64,000 nucleotides of DNA, from contig NZ_ADES01000012.1 of the NCBI RefSeq assembly GCF_000263595.1, positions 1 through 64,000 of the forward strand. Direction: 5' to 3'. Shown here piece after piece: positions 30,146 to 38,840 of the stretch. Positions within the stretch are counted from its first letter, which is position 1, and each line of letters opens with the position of its first letter. The notes beneath the pieces were generated by a model. It was not told the origin of the DNA. It saw only the letters and a program-made list of their open reading frames with translations, and searched no databases. Position numbers and translations under genes: made by a program. This stretch comes from Gardnerella vaginalis 1500E. GTDB taxonomy: Bacteria; Actinomycetota; Actinomycetes; Actinomycetales; Bifidobacteriaceae.

Positions 30146-31675
30146 TTAGCACTCAACAACGTTTACAGCTAGTCCACCTTTTGAAGTTTCTCGATATTTA
30201 GACATCATGTCATGACCAGTTTCTTTCATAGTCTTAATTGCCTGATCAAGGCTTACCATATGCGAACCATCTCCAAGCATTGCCATTCGAACAGCATTAA
30301 TTGCAGTATTTGCAGCCATAGCATTGCGCTCAATACAAGGAATCTGCACTAATCCGCCAACCGGATCGCAAGTCAATCCTAAATGATGCTCTATGCCGAT
30401 TTCTGCAGCATTTTCAACCTGTTCCGGCGTTCCTCCCAACACTTCACACAATCCTGCAGCAGCCATTGAACAGGCAGAACCAACCTCCCCTTGGCAACCA
30501 ACTTCAGCACCAGAAATTGAAGCATTTCGCTTAAATAAGTAACCAACTGCACCTGCAGCAAGCAAAAATCGCACAACTCCATCTTCATTAGCAGAATCAA
30601 CAAATCGCCAATAATACTGCAATACTGCAGGAATAATTCCAGCAGATCCATTCGTTGGAGCAGTAACAATACGTCCGCCGCCAGCGTTTTCTTCGCTAAC
30701 AGCGAGCGCAAAAAGATTGACCCACGCAGAGTCTGAACTTTCTAAAGCAGCATCTGAACGACGACGATTATTGCGAAGCATGTCTGAATTTGCAGCTAAA
30801 CGCTCATACATTCGAGGCGCTCTGCGAGGAACATCAAGACCGCCTGGCAAAATCGGTTGCTTTGAGTTGCAGCCATTTTCTACACATTTGCTCATAACTT
30901 TCCAAACATGCAGCAAATAGTTGCGCACGTATTCAGCATCGCCTTCATGCAAAGCTAATTCGTTCTGCCAAACAACATCGCTGATTGACATATGCTTTTC
31001 TAGGCAAATATTTATAAGCTCGTCGCATGAAGTAAAAGGATACGGAACAGTGGAATCTTTTGTTTGATTTGAAACTTTTTCCGTATTGTCATTACTATTT
31101 TCGCTATTATTTTCGCTACTATTTTCGCTACTATCACTATTACTTACGTTATTATTATCATCCTGCTCAGTAACGCGCTCATGCAAGCCAACCATTGCAT
31201 CATCAGCATGACCTTGACGCACAAATCCGCCGCCAATTGAGTACCATACTTGCTCATCTATATTGTTTCCATTAGCATCTTCTGCCACAAAACGCATTCC
31301 GTTAGGATGAACAACCATTCGCATCCATTTTTCAAAAATTACGTCCTTGTCGTAGTCAAAAGAAATAGTATGCTCCCCTGCAAGCGTTAAAGTTCCAGTC
31401 TTTTTACATTCCTGACGAATGGTAAGCATGTGATCAGTGTCTACATTATCTGGAAGATTTCCTTCAAGACCTGCAACACAAGCGCGATCAGTTCCATGAC
31501 CAAGACCAGTTAGAGACAACGAGCCATAAAGCGTAACCTTTACGTGCGCAACGTTTTTAAGATTGCCGCTTTTTTTAAGCGACGTAACAAACGCACAAGC
31601 TGCACGCATAGGACCTACCGTATGCGAAGAACTAGGGCCAACGCCTACTGAAAACATCTCTAAAATACTAAACAC
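30146..31675 (-). CDS. sdaA: L-serine ammonia-lyase (single-chain, iron-sulfur)
   Basis: Deaminates L-serine to pyruvate using a [4Fe-4S] cluster. The 509-residue protein joins the beta domain (GVGPSSSHTVGPMRAACAFV) to the alpha domain, which has TAPTNGSAGIIPAVLQYY, GAEVGCQGEVGSACSMAA, LTCDPVGGLVQIPCIERNA and the usual cluster cysteines. A GTG start aligns with the family N-terminus. Residues about 170-210 are an Asn/Ser/Glu-rich insertion at the domain linker, coded by 12-bp repeats, not present in typical relatives. The enzyme competes with CysE for serine in the same genome. Confidence 0.93.
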   Translation of the reverse strand: MFSILEMFSVGVGPSSSHTVGPMRAACAFVTSLKKSGNLKNVAHVKVTLYGSLSLTGLGHGTDRACVAGLEGNLPDNVDTDHMLTIRQECKKTGTLTLAGEHTISFDYDKDVIFEKWMRMVVHPNGMRFVAEDANGNNIDEQVWYSIGGGFVRQGHADDAMVGLHERVTEQDDNNNVSNSDSSENSSENNSENSNDNTEKVSNQTKDSTVPYPFTSCDELINICLEKHMSISDVVWQNELALHEGDAEYVRNYLLHVWKVMSKCVENGCNSKQPILPGGLDVPRRAPRMYERLAANSDMLRNNRRRSDAALESSDSAWVNLFALAVSEENAGGGRIVTAPTNGSAGIIPAVLQYYWRFVDSANEDGVVRFLLAAGAVGYLFKRNASISGAEVGCQGEVGSACSMAAAGLCEVLGGTPEQVENAAEIGIEHHLGLTCDPVGGLVQIPCIERNAMAANTAINAVRMAMLGDGSHMVSLDQAIKTMKETGHDMMSKYRETSKGGLAVNVVEC

Positions 31676-31741
31676 GTATCTATTGTAAGCATCCTTAAGC
31701 TAGCTTCGACACACTAATTGCGTTGAAATATGTTAGATTAT

Positions 31742-34354
31742 TCACTTCTTACTTTGTTTAGGTAACAAGTTTGCTAAACTCACGCACGCAAACCATAGTA
31801 TTACAGCTAAAACAACAGCTATAAGCATTACAGTAAACGCGCTCCCTGAAGTTGGCACGTGAAGTTCAAAGAACTTTGCAGTAAACGGTATAAAAGCTCC
31901 AACAACTCCAGCTGCAGCAAATAGCGCAACCATAATCCCTCTCCACGAGCGCAAAGGTTTAGCAACGCTTGCGAGCACTAGTATGCCGAGAACAAATACT
32001 ATTACGGAACAAATGCTACGAGTAGTTGCAAGAGCTTGCACGTTTGAAACAATAAAACGGGAAGCTTTCAAACTATTTTCTACATCTTTGTCAAGATTCA
32101 ACCCTAAAACGCGAGGAGCTATAACAGCAGTAGCGAGCACAGAAAGCGCTATAGCAAATCCGCTAGGAACAGCAAAACGCACAACGCGCTTCAAGAAACC
32201 TGGAATGTATCGACGAGTATTAGGCGCAAGAGCGAGCAAAAATGCTGGAATGCCAATAGTTAAAGAACCAATATAAGTAATATGACGAGGCAAATACGGG
32301 AAGTGCAGGGCTAGAAGCACAACTCCTGCAGAAATAAGTGCAGAATAAACAGTTTTTACAAGGAACAAGCCAGCAACACGTTCCATATTTGCCATCACTT
32401 GCCTACCGCGAGCCACAACATCCGGCAAATGCGAGAATCGTGAATCAACAAGAACCACTTGAGCTACAGCTTTTGCAGCAGGAGCAGCGTTGCCCATAGC
32501 AACGCCCAAATCAGCTTCTTTAAGAGCTAAAGTATCATTCACGCCGTCACCAGTCATAGCAACCACATGACCTTGAGCGTGAAGCGCTTGAACAATCGCC
32601 TTCTTTTGATGAGGAAGCACACGCCCAAGAACATCCACATTTTCAAGCACTTTAGCCAATTCGTTAATATCTTCCGGTAATTTTCTAGCATCCATTGCAA
32701 CAGGCTTACTATCCCCTGTTAAACCAACTTTTGCAGCAACAGCAGCAACAGTTGTAGGATTATCTCCCGAAATTACGCGGCAGCGCACGCCCTGCTTACG
32801 GAACCATTCAAGCGTTTTACGCGCATCTTCACGAATACGCTCAGAGCAGCGAACTAAAGCAACAGGCTGAGCATTTGCGCAAATAGTAGGAGAATCACCA
32901 AAAGTTTTATCTGTTTCCGTTACTCCACTTACGATGCTACTATCGCTACTTACTTTCGCAAGAAGAAGTACGCGCTCACCAAGCTCCGCATAAGAATTAA
33001 CTTTCGCTAAAAGTTCATTAGAATTTGCATAATTAATCGCGCTTAGCAATACTTCCGGAGCACCCATATACCAAGTTTCATATTCTCCACTGCTTTTCGC
33101 ATATTGCACCGCACTCCACTTTCTAGCAGAAGAGAACGGAAGACGATTAGATACATGCGCGCTAGCTGCAACTCCTTGAGAGGCAAGCCCTTGCATAATT
33201 GCAACACCTGTTGCGTTTGGATTTTCTTCGTTTGATAAGTCAAATAAAGCTTGATTGGTCTGTAAGTTAGTTTGTAAGTTGGTTTGTAAAGATATTTCGG
33301 AACTAGTATTATCTATATTTTCTACGCCAACGAATGCAATACCACCGTCGGTTATAGTGCCAGTTTTGTCTAGATTCAAGCAGTCTACGCGCGCTAAAGT
33401 TTCTACAGATTCCAACTCCTGAACTAACGTTTGCTTACGAGCAAGTCGCATAGCAGCCACCGCAAAATTAAGCGAAGTAAGTAACACCAACCCTTCTGGA
33501 ATCATGCCAACAACGCCTGCAACAGCAGAAACAACAGCTCCCCTCCAAGCACCAGTCTGCCAAGCTTCAACAAATCCGCCAACCTTGTGCATTTGCGACC
33601 ACACAAGCAGCACGCACAAAGGCACCACAACCATCGTCATATACTTCAAAATCGTGTTAATTCCACGGCTTAAGTCAGAAATTGTTTTGGTATAAACCTT
33701 CGCTTGCGCCGCCAATTTTGCCGCGTAACTGTGCTCTCCCACGGCAGTAACACGCGTTAAAGCCATTCCAGAAACTGCAGTAGATCCGGAATAAACGTCG
33801 TCACCTTTTGTCTTTCGAACTGTAGCAGACTCGCCCGTAAGCATGGACTCGTCCATTTCCAAGCCCCACGATTCCAGCACTTCTACGTCTGCAGGAACTT
33901 GCTCGCCAGCTCTAAGCCACAAAATATCCCCAAGCACAATATCTTTGTGCGCAATATCAATATTTTCTCCGCCTCTACGCACCATTGCGCGAGCGGCAAT
34001 CAATATAGAAAGCCTATCCAAAGTGCGCTTTGCTTTTAATTCAGTCACAATACCAATTCCAGTATTCACCAGAATAACCGCACCAAAAACAGCATCTTTC
34101 CATGAACCTGTGGCAAGAACAACTATCATTGCCGTGAAAATAATCGCGTTAAACAATGTAAACACGTTCGCGCGCACAATATCCATTAAAGAGCGCGAAG
34201 TCTGCTTAGAAGTAATATTTACATCTCCGCGAGAGACTGCCTCTACAACCTCCTCGGTGCTCAATCCAGAAACTTCTACTTTAGGAAGCGCCGCAATAGC
34301 GTTATTATTAGCGTTTTCTGCAGACTCTATTGCGTTTTGTTTATTACTTGTCAT
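31742..34354 (-). CDS. ctpE: CtpE-like P-type ATPase (probable Ca2+ transport)
   Basis: An 870-residue P-type ATPase with the actuator motif MLTGES, the phosphorylation motif DKTGTITDGG, a nucleotide-binding domain and the hinge TGDGVNDTLALKEAD. About ten membrane segments are visible. The N-terminal part (LTRVTAVGEHSYAAKLAAQA, VGMIPEGLVLLTS) resembles mycobacterial CtpE, which takes up calcium, more than metal-specific P1B pumps; no CPx motif is present. The start overlaps the preceding lipoprotein gene by 11 bases, indicating translational coupling. Ion choice is inferred. Confidence 0.88.
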   Translation of the reverse strand: MTSNKQNAIESAENANNNAIAALPKVEVSGLSTEEVVEAVSRGDVNITSKQTSRSLMDIVRANVFTLFNAIIFTAMIVVLATGSWKDAVFGAVILVNTGIGIVTELKAKRTLDRLSILIAARAMVRRGGENIDIAHKDIVLGDILWLRAGEQVPADVEVLESWGLEMDESMLTGESATVRKTKGDDVYSGSTAVSGMALTRVTAVGEHSYAAKLAAQAKVYTKTISDLSRGINTILKYMTMVVVPLCVLLVWSQMHKVGGFVEAWQTGAWRGAVVSAVAGVVGMIPEGLVLLTSLNFAVAAMRLARKQTLVQELESVETLARVDCLNLDKTGTITDGGIAFVGVENIDNTSSEISLQTNLQTNLQTNQALFDLSNEENPNATGVAIMQGLASQGVAASAHVSNRLPFSSARKWSAVQYAKSSGEYETWYMGAPEVLLSAINYANSNELLAKVNSYAELGERVLLLAKVSSDSSIVSGVTETDKTFGDSPTICANAQPVALVRCSERIREDARKTLEWFRKQGVRCRVISGDNPTTVAAVAAKVGLTGDSKPVAMDARKLPEDINELAKVLENVDVLGRVLPHQKKAIVQALHAQGHVVAMTGDGVNDTLALKEADLGVAMGNAAPAAKAVAQVVLVDSRFSHLPDVVARGRQVMANMERVAGLFLVKTVYSALISAGVVLLALHFPYLPRHITYIGSLTIGIPAFLLALAPNTRRYIPGFLKRVVRFAVPSGFAIALSVLATAVIAPRVLGLNLDKDVENSLKASRFIVSNVQALATTRSICSVIVFVLGILVLASVAKPLRSWRGIMVALFAAAGVVGAFIPFTAKFFELHVPTSGSAFTVMLIAVVLAVILWFACVSLANLLPKQSKK

Positions 34355-35012
34355 TTATAATCACTTCCCTACCGTGTGGCGTATTGTCAATTATTGCGCG
34401 AACAATGCTTAGCAAAGACGACCGCTCAGGCGCTAAATTATGCGAAATATCCCCAACTCTAAATATTGCAGCATATAAAGTTTCGTCTTTTGGTGCGTTT
34501 ACAGGATTTACTAATGCAACTGGCACTCCAGCGTAACGCGCGTATTGCAACGCAGAAATCCATTCTTTGCTTTCAGATTGTTTATTGCTCGCAATCTTAT
34601 TGAGCTGTTTGTTCTCTTTTTTATTTAGTTGATCATTAGCATTATGCGAATCGTCAACGCTTGTTACGTCTAGCGCGTTAATAAGTATTAGTGAAACAGG
34701 CTGCTCGCTTGCAGCGCGAATAGCTTGTTGAGCTGCATCGTTCGCATTATTTATATTTGACACAGAAACGTAAGAAGCACTTAAATTTGCCATTTTGCAC
34801 TTCTGCATAATATCAGCATCGAGAACTGCTAATTTAGAACCAATTACAAGTAAATGAATATCGTTAATATCCACACCGTCGTGAATTATGTCCCCAGCGC
34901 GACCAGTAGCTCCCACAGCTTTACCCTGCGGTTCGCAAGCACTCAACGCACCCAGCGCTAAAGCAGTTACAACAGCAGTCGCAAAAATAGTAGTAGCGCG
35001 TTTAGAAAACAT
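34344..35012 (-). CDS. Putative lipoprotein coupled to the P-type ATPase
   Basis: I do not recognise a family. The product is about 222 residues with a basic N-terminus, a hydrophobic stretch and a lipobox (LGALSAC), so it is likely lipid-anchored outside the membrane. The remainder alternates VSLILINAL- and LLVIGSKLAVLDAD-like strands with helices, as in Rossmann or periplasmic-binding folds, with an Asn/Lys-rich insert near residue 130. The last 11 bases overlap the ATPase start. An upstream in-frame ATG at 35039 is also possible. The overlap suggests an extracellular ion-binding or accessory partner of the ATPase. Confidence 0.65.
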   Translation of the reverse strand: MFSKRATTIFATAVVTALALGALSACEPQGKAVGATGRAGDIIHDGVDINDIHLLVIGSKLAVLDADIMQKCKMANLSASYVSVSNINNANDAAQQAIRAASEQPVSLILINALDVTSVDDSHNANDQLNKKENKQLNKIASNKQSESKEWISALQYARYAGVPVALVNPVNAPKDETLYAAIFRVGDISHNLAPERSSLLSIVRAIIDNTPHGREVIINDK

Positions 35013-35106
35013 AAGACTTTTATACCACACCTTCAACATAAGTGGATGTTTTGAGTTATTTTATGCAATTTGACAAATTAAAGATTTGCTGGCGATTTAT
35101 CTGCAA

Positions 35107-35718
35107 TCACTTGCAGTCATCCGCAATTACTTGCAGCGCAACTTCAATACCTCGAAGCATATCAGCTAAACTCATAGAACTCGTAGTCGGCTTATCAAGA
35201 ATCTGCTCAGGCAAATATGGAACGTGAATAAAACCACTCTTAATCGTCAATTTTTTAGTCTGGCAATAATAACAAACATTGTAAAGCACATCATTACACA
35301 CGTACGCGCCAGCAGAAAAAGACACAGACGCCGGCAATTTTGCTTTATTTAAAGCATCAACTATGTTCACAACTGGCAAAGTCGCTTTATACGCCACATC
35401 GCCATCTTGCACAACAGGCTCATACCAAGGCTTATACCCACTATTATCCGGTATACGCGCAGCTCTACAGTTAATTCCAACATACTCAACGTTAAAACAA
35501 GCAGAACCACCAAATTGCCCTAATGAAAGCACAGCATTAGGGTGAACTTCCTCTATTTTCTCAATAACTTTTTGCGCGCCCTTGCTAAATTCCGTAGGAA
35601 TCTGCAAACGAACAAGTTCCACACCCTCAGGCGCATGCACTGATTGCGCAATCTCCCACGACGGATTTATAGACTCATTATTAAACGGCGTAAAACCAGT
35701 AATCAAAATACGCATCAC
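35107..35718 (-). CDS. pcp: Pyroglutamyl-peptidase I
   Basis: A cytosolic cysteine peptidase removing N-terminal pyroglutamate. The 203-residue protein has the full catalytic triad: E77 in CFNVEYVGIN, C140 in GAYVCNDVLY and H164 in GFIHVPYLPEQ. It opens with the conserved ILITGFTPFNNESINPSW. It precedes the lipoprotein/ATPase pair on the same strand by 67 bp and may be co-transcribed. Confidence 0.95.
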   Translation of the reverse strand: MMRILITGFTPFNNESINPSWEIAQSVHAPEGVELVRLQIPTEFSKGAQKVIEKIEEVHPNAVLSLGQFGGSACFNVEYVGINCRAARIPDNSGYKPWYEPVVQDGDVAYKATLPVVNIVDALNKAKLPASVSFSAGAYVCNDVLYNVCYYCQTKKLTIKSGFIHVPYLPEQILDKPTTSSMSLADMLRGIEVALQVIADDCK

Positions 35719-36061
35719 AATACCCCTTCATACGAATATCACTTTATTAAAACATTAAAACGCACCACAAAAAAACTGTACATATGTGAATGTCACTGTA
35801 TATAAACTGTATACAAACTTCAGGATTCTACTACGTAATTCATGTTCGCAAAAAGATTAGTGATAGTCAGATTGTGAAATAACCACACAACTCCCCACAC
35901 AACTCCACCACAACACGCACAAAATCAAAATTGGTAAGACTCGCATTCGTGTAATAGTATTGTGCATTGGATGTGCATTCGCGCAGCAGCGTGAATTAAA
36001 CAAAGCAGTTGAAGCACATACAATAATTTCAACAGAATTCAACGACGAAAAGAGATTACCG
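35719..36061. promoter_or_regulatory. Divergent promoter region of pcp and nox, with possible Rex-like palindrome
   Basis: About 340 bp, AT-rich. A loose inverted repeat TTGTG...CACAA at 35872-35890 resembles a degenerate Rex operator, which would fit an NADH oxidase gene downstream. No RNA gene seen. Confidence 0.35.
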
Positions 36062-37402
36062 ATGACGAAGATCATTCAGATTGGCGCAAATCATGCCGGC
36101 ACTGCCTGCGCTAACACAATTTTGAGCTACCCAGGAAACGAGCTTACAATTTACGATCAGAATAGCAATATTTCCTTCCTTGGCTGTGGCATGGCTTTGT
36201 GGATTGGCAAGCAGATTCAAAGCAGCGACGGACTGTTCTACCAGAAGCCAGAAGATTTTGTTAAAAAAGGCGCTAAGGTAAATCTTGAAAGTAAAGTTTT
36301 AGACATTGATTACGCAAAGAAAGAAGTAACAGTCGAACTTAAAGACGGCACTGTTATTCACGATTCTTACGACAAGCTGGTTCTTGCTACCGGCAGCCTT
36401 CCAAACAAGCCGCGTATTAAAGGCATCGACTTGGAAAACGTGCAAATGGTAAAGCTTTTCCAGAATGCGCAAACTGTTATTGCCAAGCTCCAAGAGCGTG
36501 ATTTCCGTAATGTTGTGGTTCTTGGCGGCGGCTACATTGGTGTGGAACTTGCTGAAGCCTTCGAGCGTCTTGGTAAAAACGTGACCCTTATTGACATGGA
36601 AGACCATATTCTTAACGGCTACTTTGACCCAGAGTTTTCCGATAATTTGAAGCAAATTATGGAGAATAAAGGCATTAAGTTTGAACTTGGTCAAACTGTT
36701 GAAGAAATTGTTGGAGACACTGAAGTCAAGGCTGTTAAAACAAGCAAAGGTACTTACGAAGCCGACATGGTGATTTGCGCTATTGGCTTCCACCCAAACG
36801 TTGCGCTTGGCAAGGATCATTTAAAGCAGTATGCTAACGGCGCTTTCCTTGTTGACAAGAAGCAGCAAACTTCCGATCCAGACGTGTACGCAATCGGCGA
36901 CTGCGCTACGATTTACGACAATGCCCGAGACCGCGTGAACTACATTGCGCTCGCTACTAACGCTGTTCGAAGCGGCTTGATTGCAGGTCACAACGTTTGC
37001 GGAACTCCTGTAGAAACTGAGGGCGTGCAAGGCTCTAGTGCAATGATGATCTACGATTACAAGCTTGTCTGCACTGGCTTGAGCTTGACTGCCGCTCAAA
37101 AAGAGGACATGGACGTTGATTACGTTGATTTTGAGGATACTCAAAAGCCTGCGTTTATGGAAGTTGAGAATCCAAAGGTGAAGATTCGCATCGTTTACAA
37201 GAAGGATACGAAGGTTATTGTTGGCTGCCAGTTGGCTTCTAACTACGATATGTCTGCCGCAATTCACCTGTTCTCGCTGGCTATTCAGAAGAAGGTCACG
37301 ATTAAAGAGCTTGCTCTGTGCGACATCTTCTTCATGCCTCACTTCAACCAGCCGTACAACTACATTACGATGGCTGCTTACACGGCTTTGTTGAAGGGAT
37401 GA
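36062..37402 (+). CDS. nox: NADH oxidase (FAD, water-forming type)
   Basis: A 446-residue flavoprotein that oxidises NADH with O2, regenerating NAD+ and lowering oxygen stress in a microaerophile. The N-terminal FAD-binding IIQIGANHAGTACAN, redox-active C42 within FLGCGMALWIG, the NADH-binding VVLGGGYIGVELAEAFERLG and the second FAD motif VYAIGDCATIYD are all present. C42 plus GMALWIG fits the streptococcal-type H2O-forming enzyme more than CoA-disulfide reductase. An ATG at 36062 aligns with the family; the longer upstream reading is unlikely. Confidence 0.93.
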   Translation: MTKIIQIGANHAGTACANTILSYPGNELTIYDQNSNISFLGCGMALWIGKQIQSSDGLFYQKPEDFVKKGAKVNLESKVLDIDYAKKEVTVELKDGTVIHDSYDKLVLATGSLPNKPRIKGIDLENVQMVKLFQNAQTVIAKLQERDFRNVVVLGGGYIGVELAEAFERLGKNVTLIDMEDHILNGYFDPEFSDNLKQIMENKGIKFELGQTVEEIVGDTEVKAVKTSKGTYEADMVICAIGFHPNVALGKDHLKQYANGAFLVDKKQQTSDPDVYAIGDCATIYDNARDRVNYIALATNAVRSGLIAGHNVCGTPVETEGVQGSSAMMIYDYKLVCTGLSLTAAQKEDMDVDYVDFEDTQKPAFMEVENPKVKIRIVYKKDTKVIVGCQLASNYDMSAAIHLFSLAIQKKVTIKELALCDIFFMPHFNQPYNYITMAAYTALLKG

Positions 37403-37465
37403 TTAGACTTTGCTGATTAGCTTAGGCTGAATCACTTTTTCTGATTAGCTTAAATCACATTTATT

Positions 37466-37507
37466 AAACCAAGCAATCTGTTCTATAATGGAGCAGTTGC
37501 TTGGTTT
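37466..37507 (+). terminator. Terminator after nox
   Basis: An 11-bp perfect inverted repeat, AAACCAAGCAA / TTGCTTGGTTT, followed by a T run. Confidence 0.9.
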
Positions 37508-37587
37508 TTTAATCATCCGCGCACAAAAGCGCGCGCAAAACGCGCATATTAGCGTAAGACATGCAGATTAAAACAAAGGAGTCTAGG

Positions 37588-38712
37588 ATGAAGCAGCTTT
37601 CTATTAAACCAACTATTCATAAGTTCGAGAACGCTCGCGATTTTGCGCAAGAATTCAAGCTCGGCAAAGGTGATTTGGTTATTACAAACCAGTATATTTG
37701 GGAGCCTTATTTTGGCGATTTGAATCTTGATTGCAACGTGATTTTCCAAGAAAAATACGGCAAAGGCGAGCCGAGCGATGCAATGGTTGACGCAATTGTT
37801 AGCGACATTCACACTACTCCAAAGCGCGTGATTGGAATTGGTGGCGGCACTGTTTTGGATATTTCGAAGGTTTGTGCGTTGAAGCAAACAAGCCCGCTTG
37901 AAGACTTGGTTGACGGCAAGATTCCTGCACAAAAAGGCGCGGATCTTATTCTTGTTCCAACTACTTGCGGCACAGGCTCCGAAGTTACGAACGTTGCGGT
38001 GTTCTCGCTTACTAAGCGCAATACCAAGAAGGGTTTGGCGAACGATGCTTGCTATGCTACGGACGCTGTTCTTATTCCAGAATTGTTAAAGAGCCTGCCG
38101 GATTACGTTTTTGCAACCAGCTCTATTGACGCTCTTACACACTCGATTGAGTCCGCACTTTCTCCTATTGCAACCGAGCTTACAAAAATGTTTAGTTACA
38201 AGGCTTGCGGACTTATTTTGCAAAGTTATATGCGAGTTGTTAAAGAAGGCAGCAGCGCAAAAAGCCAAGTTGTAAGCGACTTGGTTTCGGCAAGTCTTTA
38301 CGCTGGTATTGCGTTTGGTAACGCTGGCTGCGGTTGCGTTCACGCGATGGCTTATCCGCTTGGTGGAACTTTCCACGTGGCTCACGGCGAAACGAATGCA
38401 GCTCTTCTTACAAGCGTTTTGCGATACTATGCGAAGCACGACGAAAATAGCGCAGAAAACACTGAACTTTCTGAGCTTTTTGACTTTATGGCAAATATTC
38501 TTGAATGCCAGAAAGAAGACGTACTAGACAAGCTTGACGAAGTTCTTAACACGATTCTTCCTAAGCATAAGCTTCACGAGTATGGCATGAGCGAGGATAT
38601 GATTCAAAGCTGGGCTGCAAGCGTTGTTAAAGAGCAGCAGCGACTTTTGAAGAATTCTTACATGCATATGGACGAATCTGCAATTGCCGAAGTCTACGCG
38701 TCTACTTTCTAA
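37588..38712 (+). CDS. Iron-dependent alcohol dehydrogenase, 4-hydroxybutyrate dehydrogenase-like
   Basis: A 374-residue group III alcohol dehydrogenase with GIGGGTVLDISKVCALK (NAD binding), PTTCGTGSEVTNVAVF, and metal-ligand segments IDALTHSIES and HAMAYPLGGTFHVAHGE. The N-terminus (FKLGKGDLVITNQYIWEP) and the EYGM segment near the end closely resemble clostridial 4-hydroxybutyrate dehydrogenase (succinate semialdehyde to 4-hydroxybutyrate). The ATG at 37588 has AAAGGAG ahead. It follows nox on the same strand but is separated by a terminator. It likely serves as an extra NAD(H) sink; substrate is inferred. Confidence 0.85.
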   Translation: MKQLSIKPTIHKFENARDFAQEFKLGKGDLVITNQYIWEPYFGDLNLDCNVIFQEKYGKGEPSDAMVDAIVSDIHTTPKRVIGIGGGTVLDISKVCALKQTSPLEDLVDGKIPAQKGADLILVPTTCGTGSEVTNVAVFSLTKRNTKKGLANDACYATDAVLIPELLKSLPDYVFATSSIDALTHSIESALSPIATELTKMFSYKACGLILQSYMRVVKEGSSAKSQVVSDLVSASLYAGIAFGNAGCGCVHAMAYPLGGTFHVAHGETNAALLTSVLRYYAKHDENSAENTELSELFDFMANILECQKEDVLDKLDEVLNTILPKHKLHEYGMSEDMIQSWAASVVKEQQRLLKNSYMHMDESAIAEVYASTF

Positions 38713-38783
38713 AATCGAATCTAACTAAAAAACAGATTCCACTAAAATCAGATTCCCCTAAAAGACGAATCTCACTAAAAAAT
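38712..38783. repeat. Short degenerate tandem repeat, four copies
   Basis: Four diverged units of about 16-21 bp with the pattern (A/G)ATTC(C/T)nnCTAAAA between the dehydrogenase stop and its terminator. Confidence 0.5.
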
Positions 38784-38815
38784 AATCCCCGCAACCAACA
38801 AAAGCTGCGGGGATT
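38784..38815. terminator. Bidirectional terminator between dehydrogenase and YhgE genes
   Basis: A 10-bp perfect inverted repeat, AATCCCCGCA / TGCGGGGATT, with flanking A/T runs. Confidence 0.88.
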
Positions 38816-38840
38816 TTAATTATCGCGCCTACATTAACGC

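Noticed and set aside
35960-36061. Longer N-terminus of NADH oxidase
   Set aside because: The FAD-binding strand begins right after the ATG at 36062; upstream residues match no family member.
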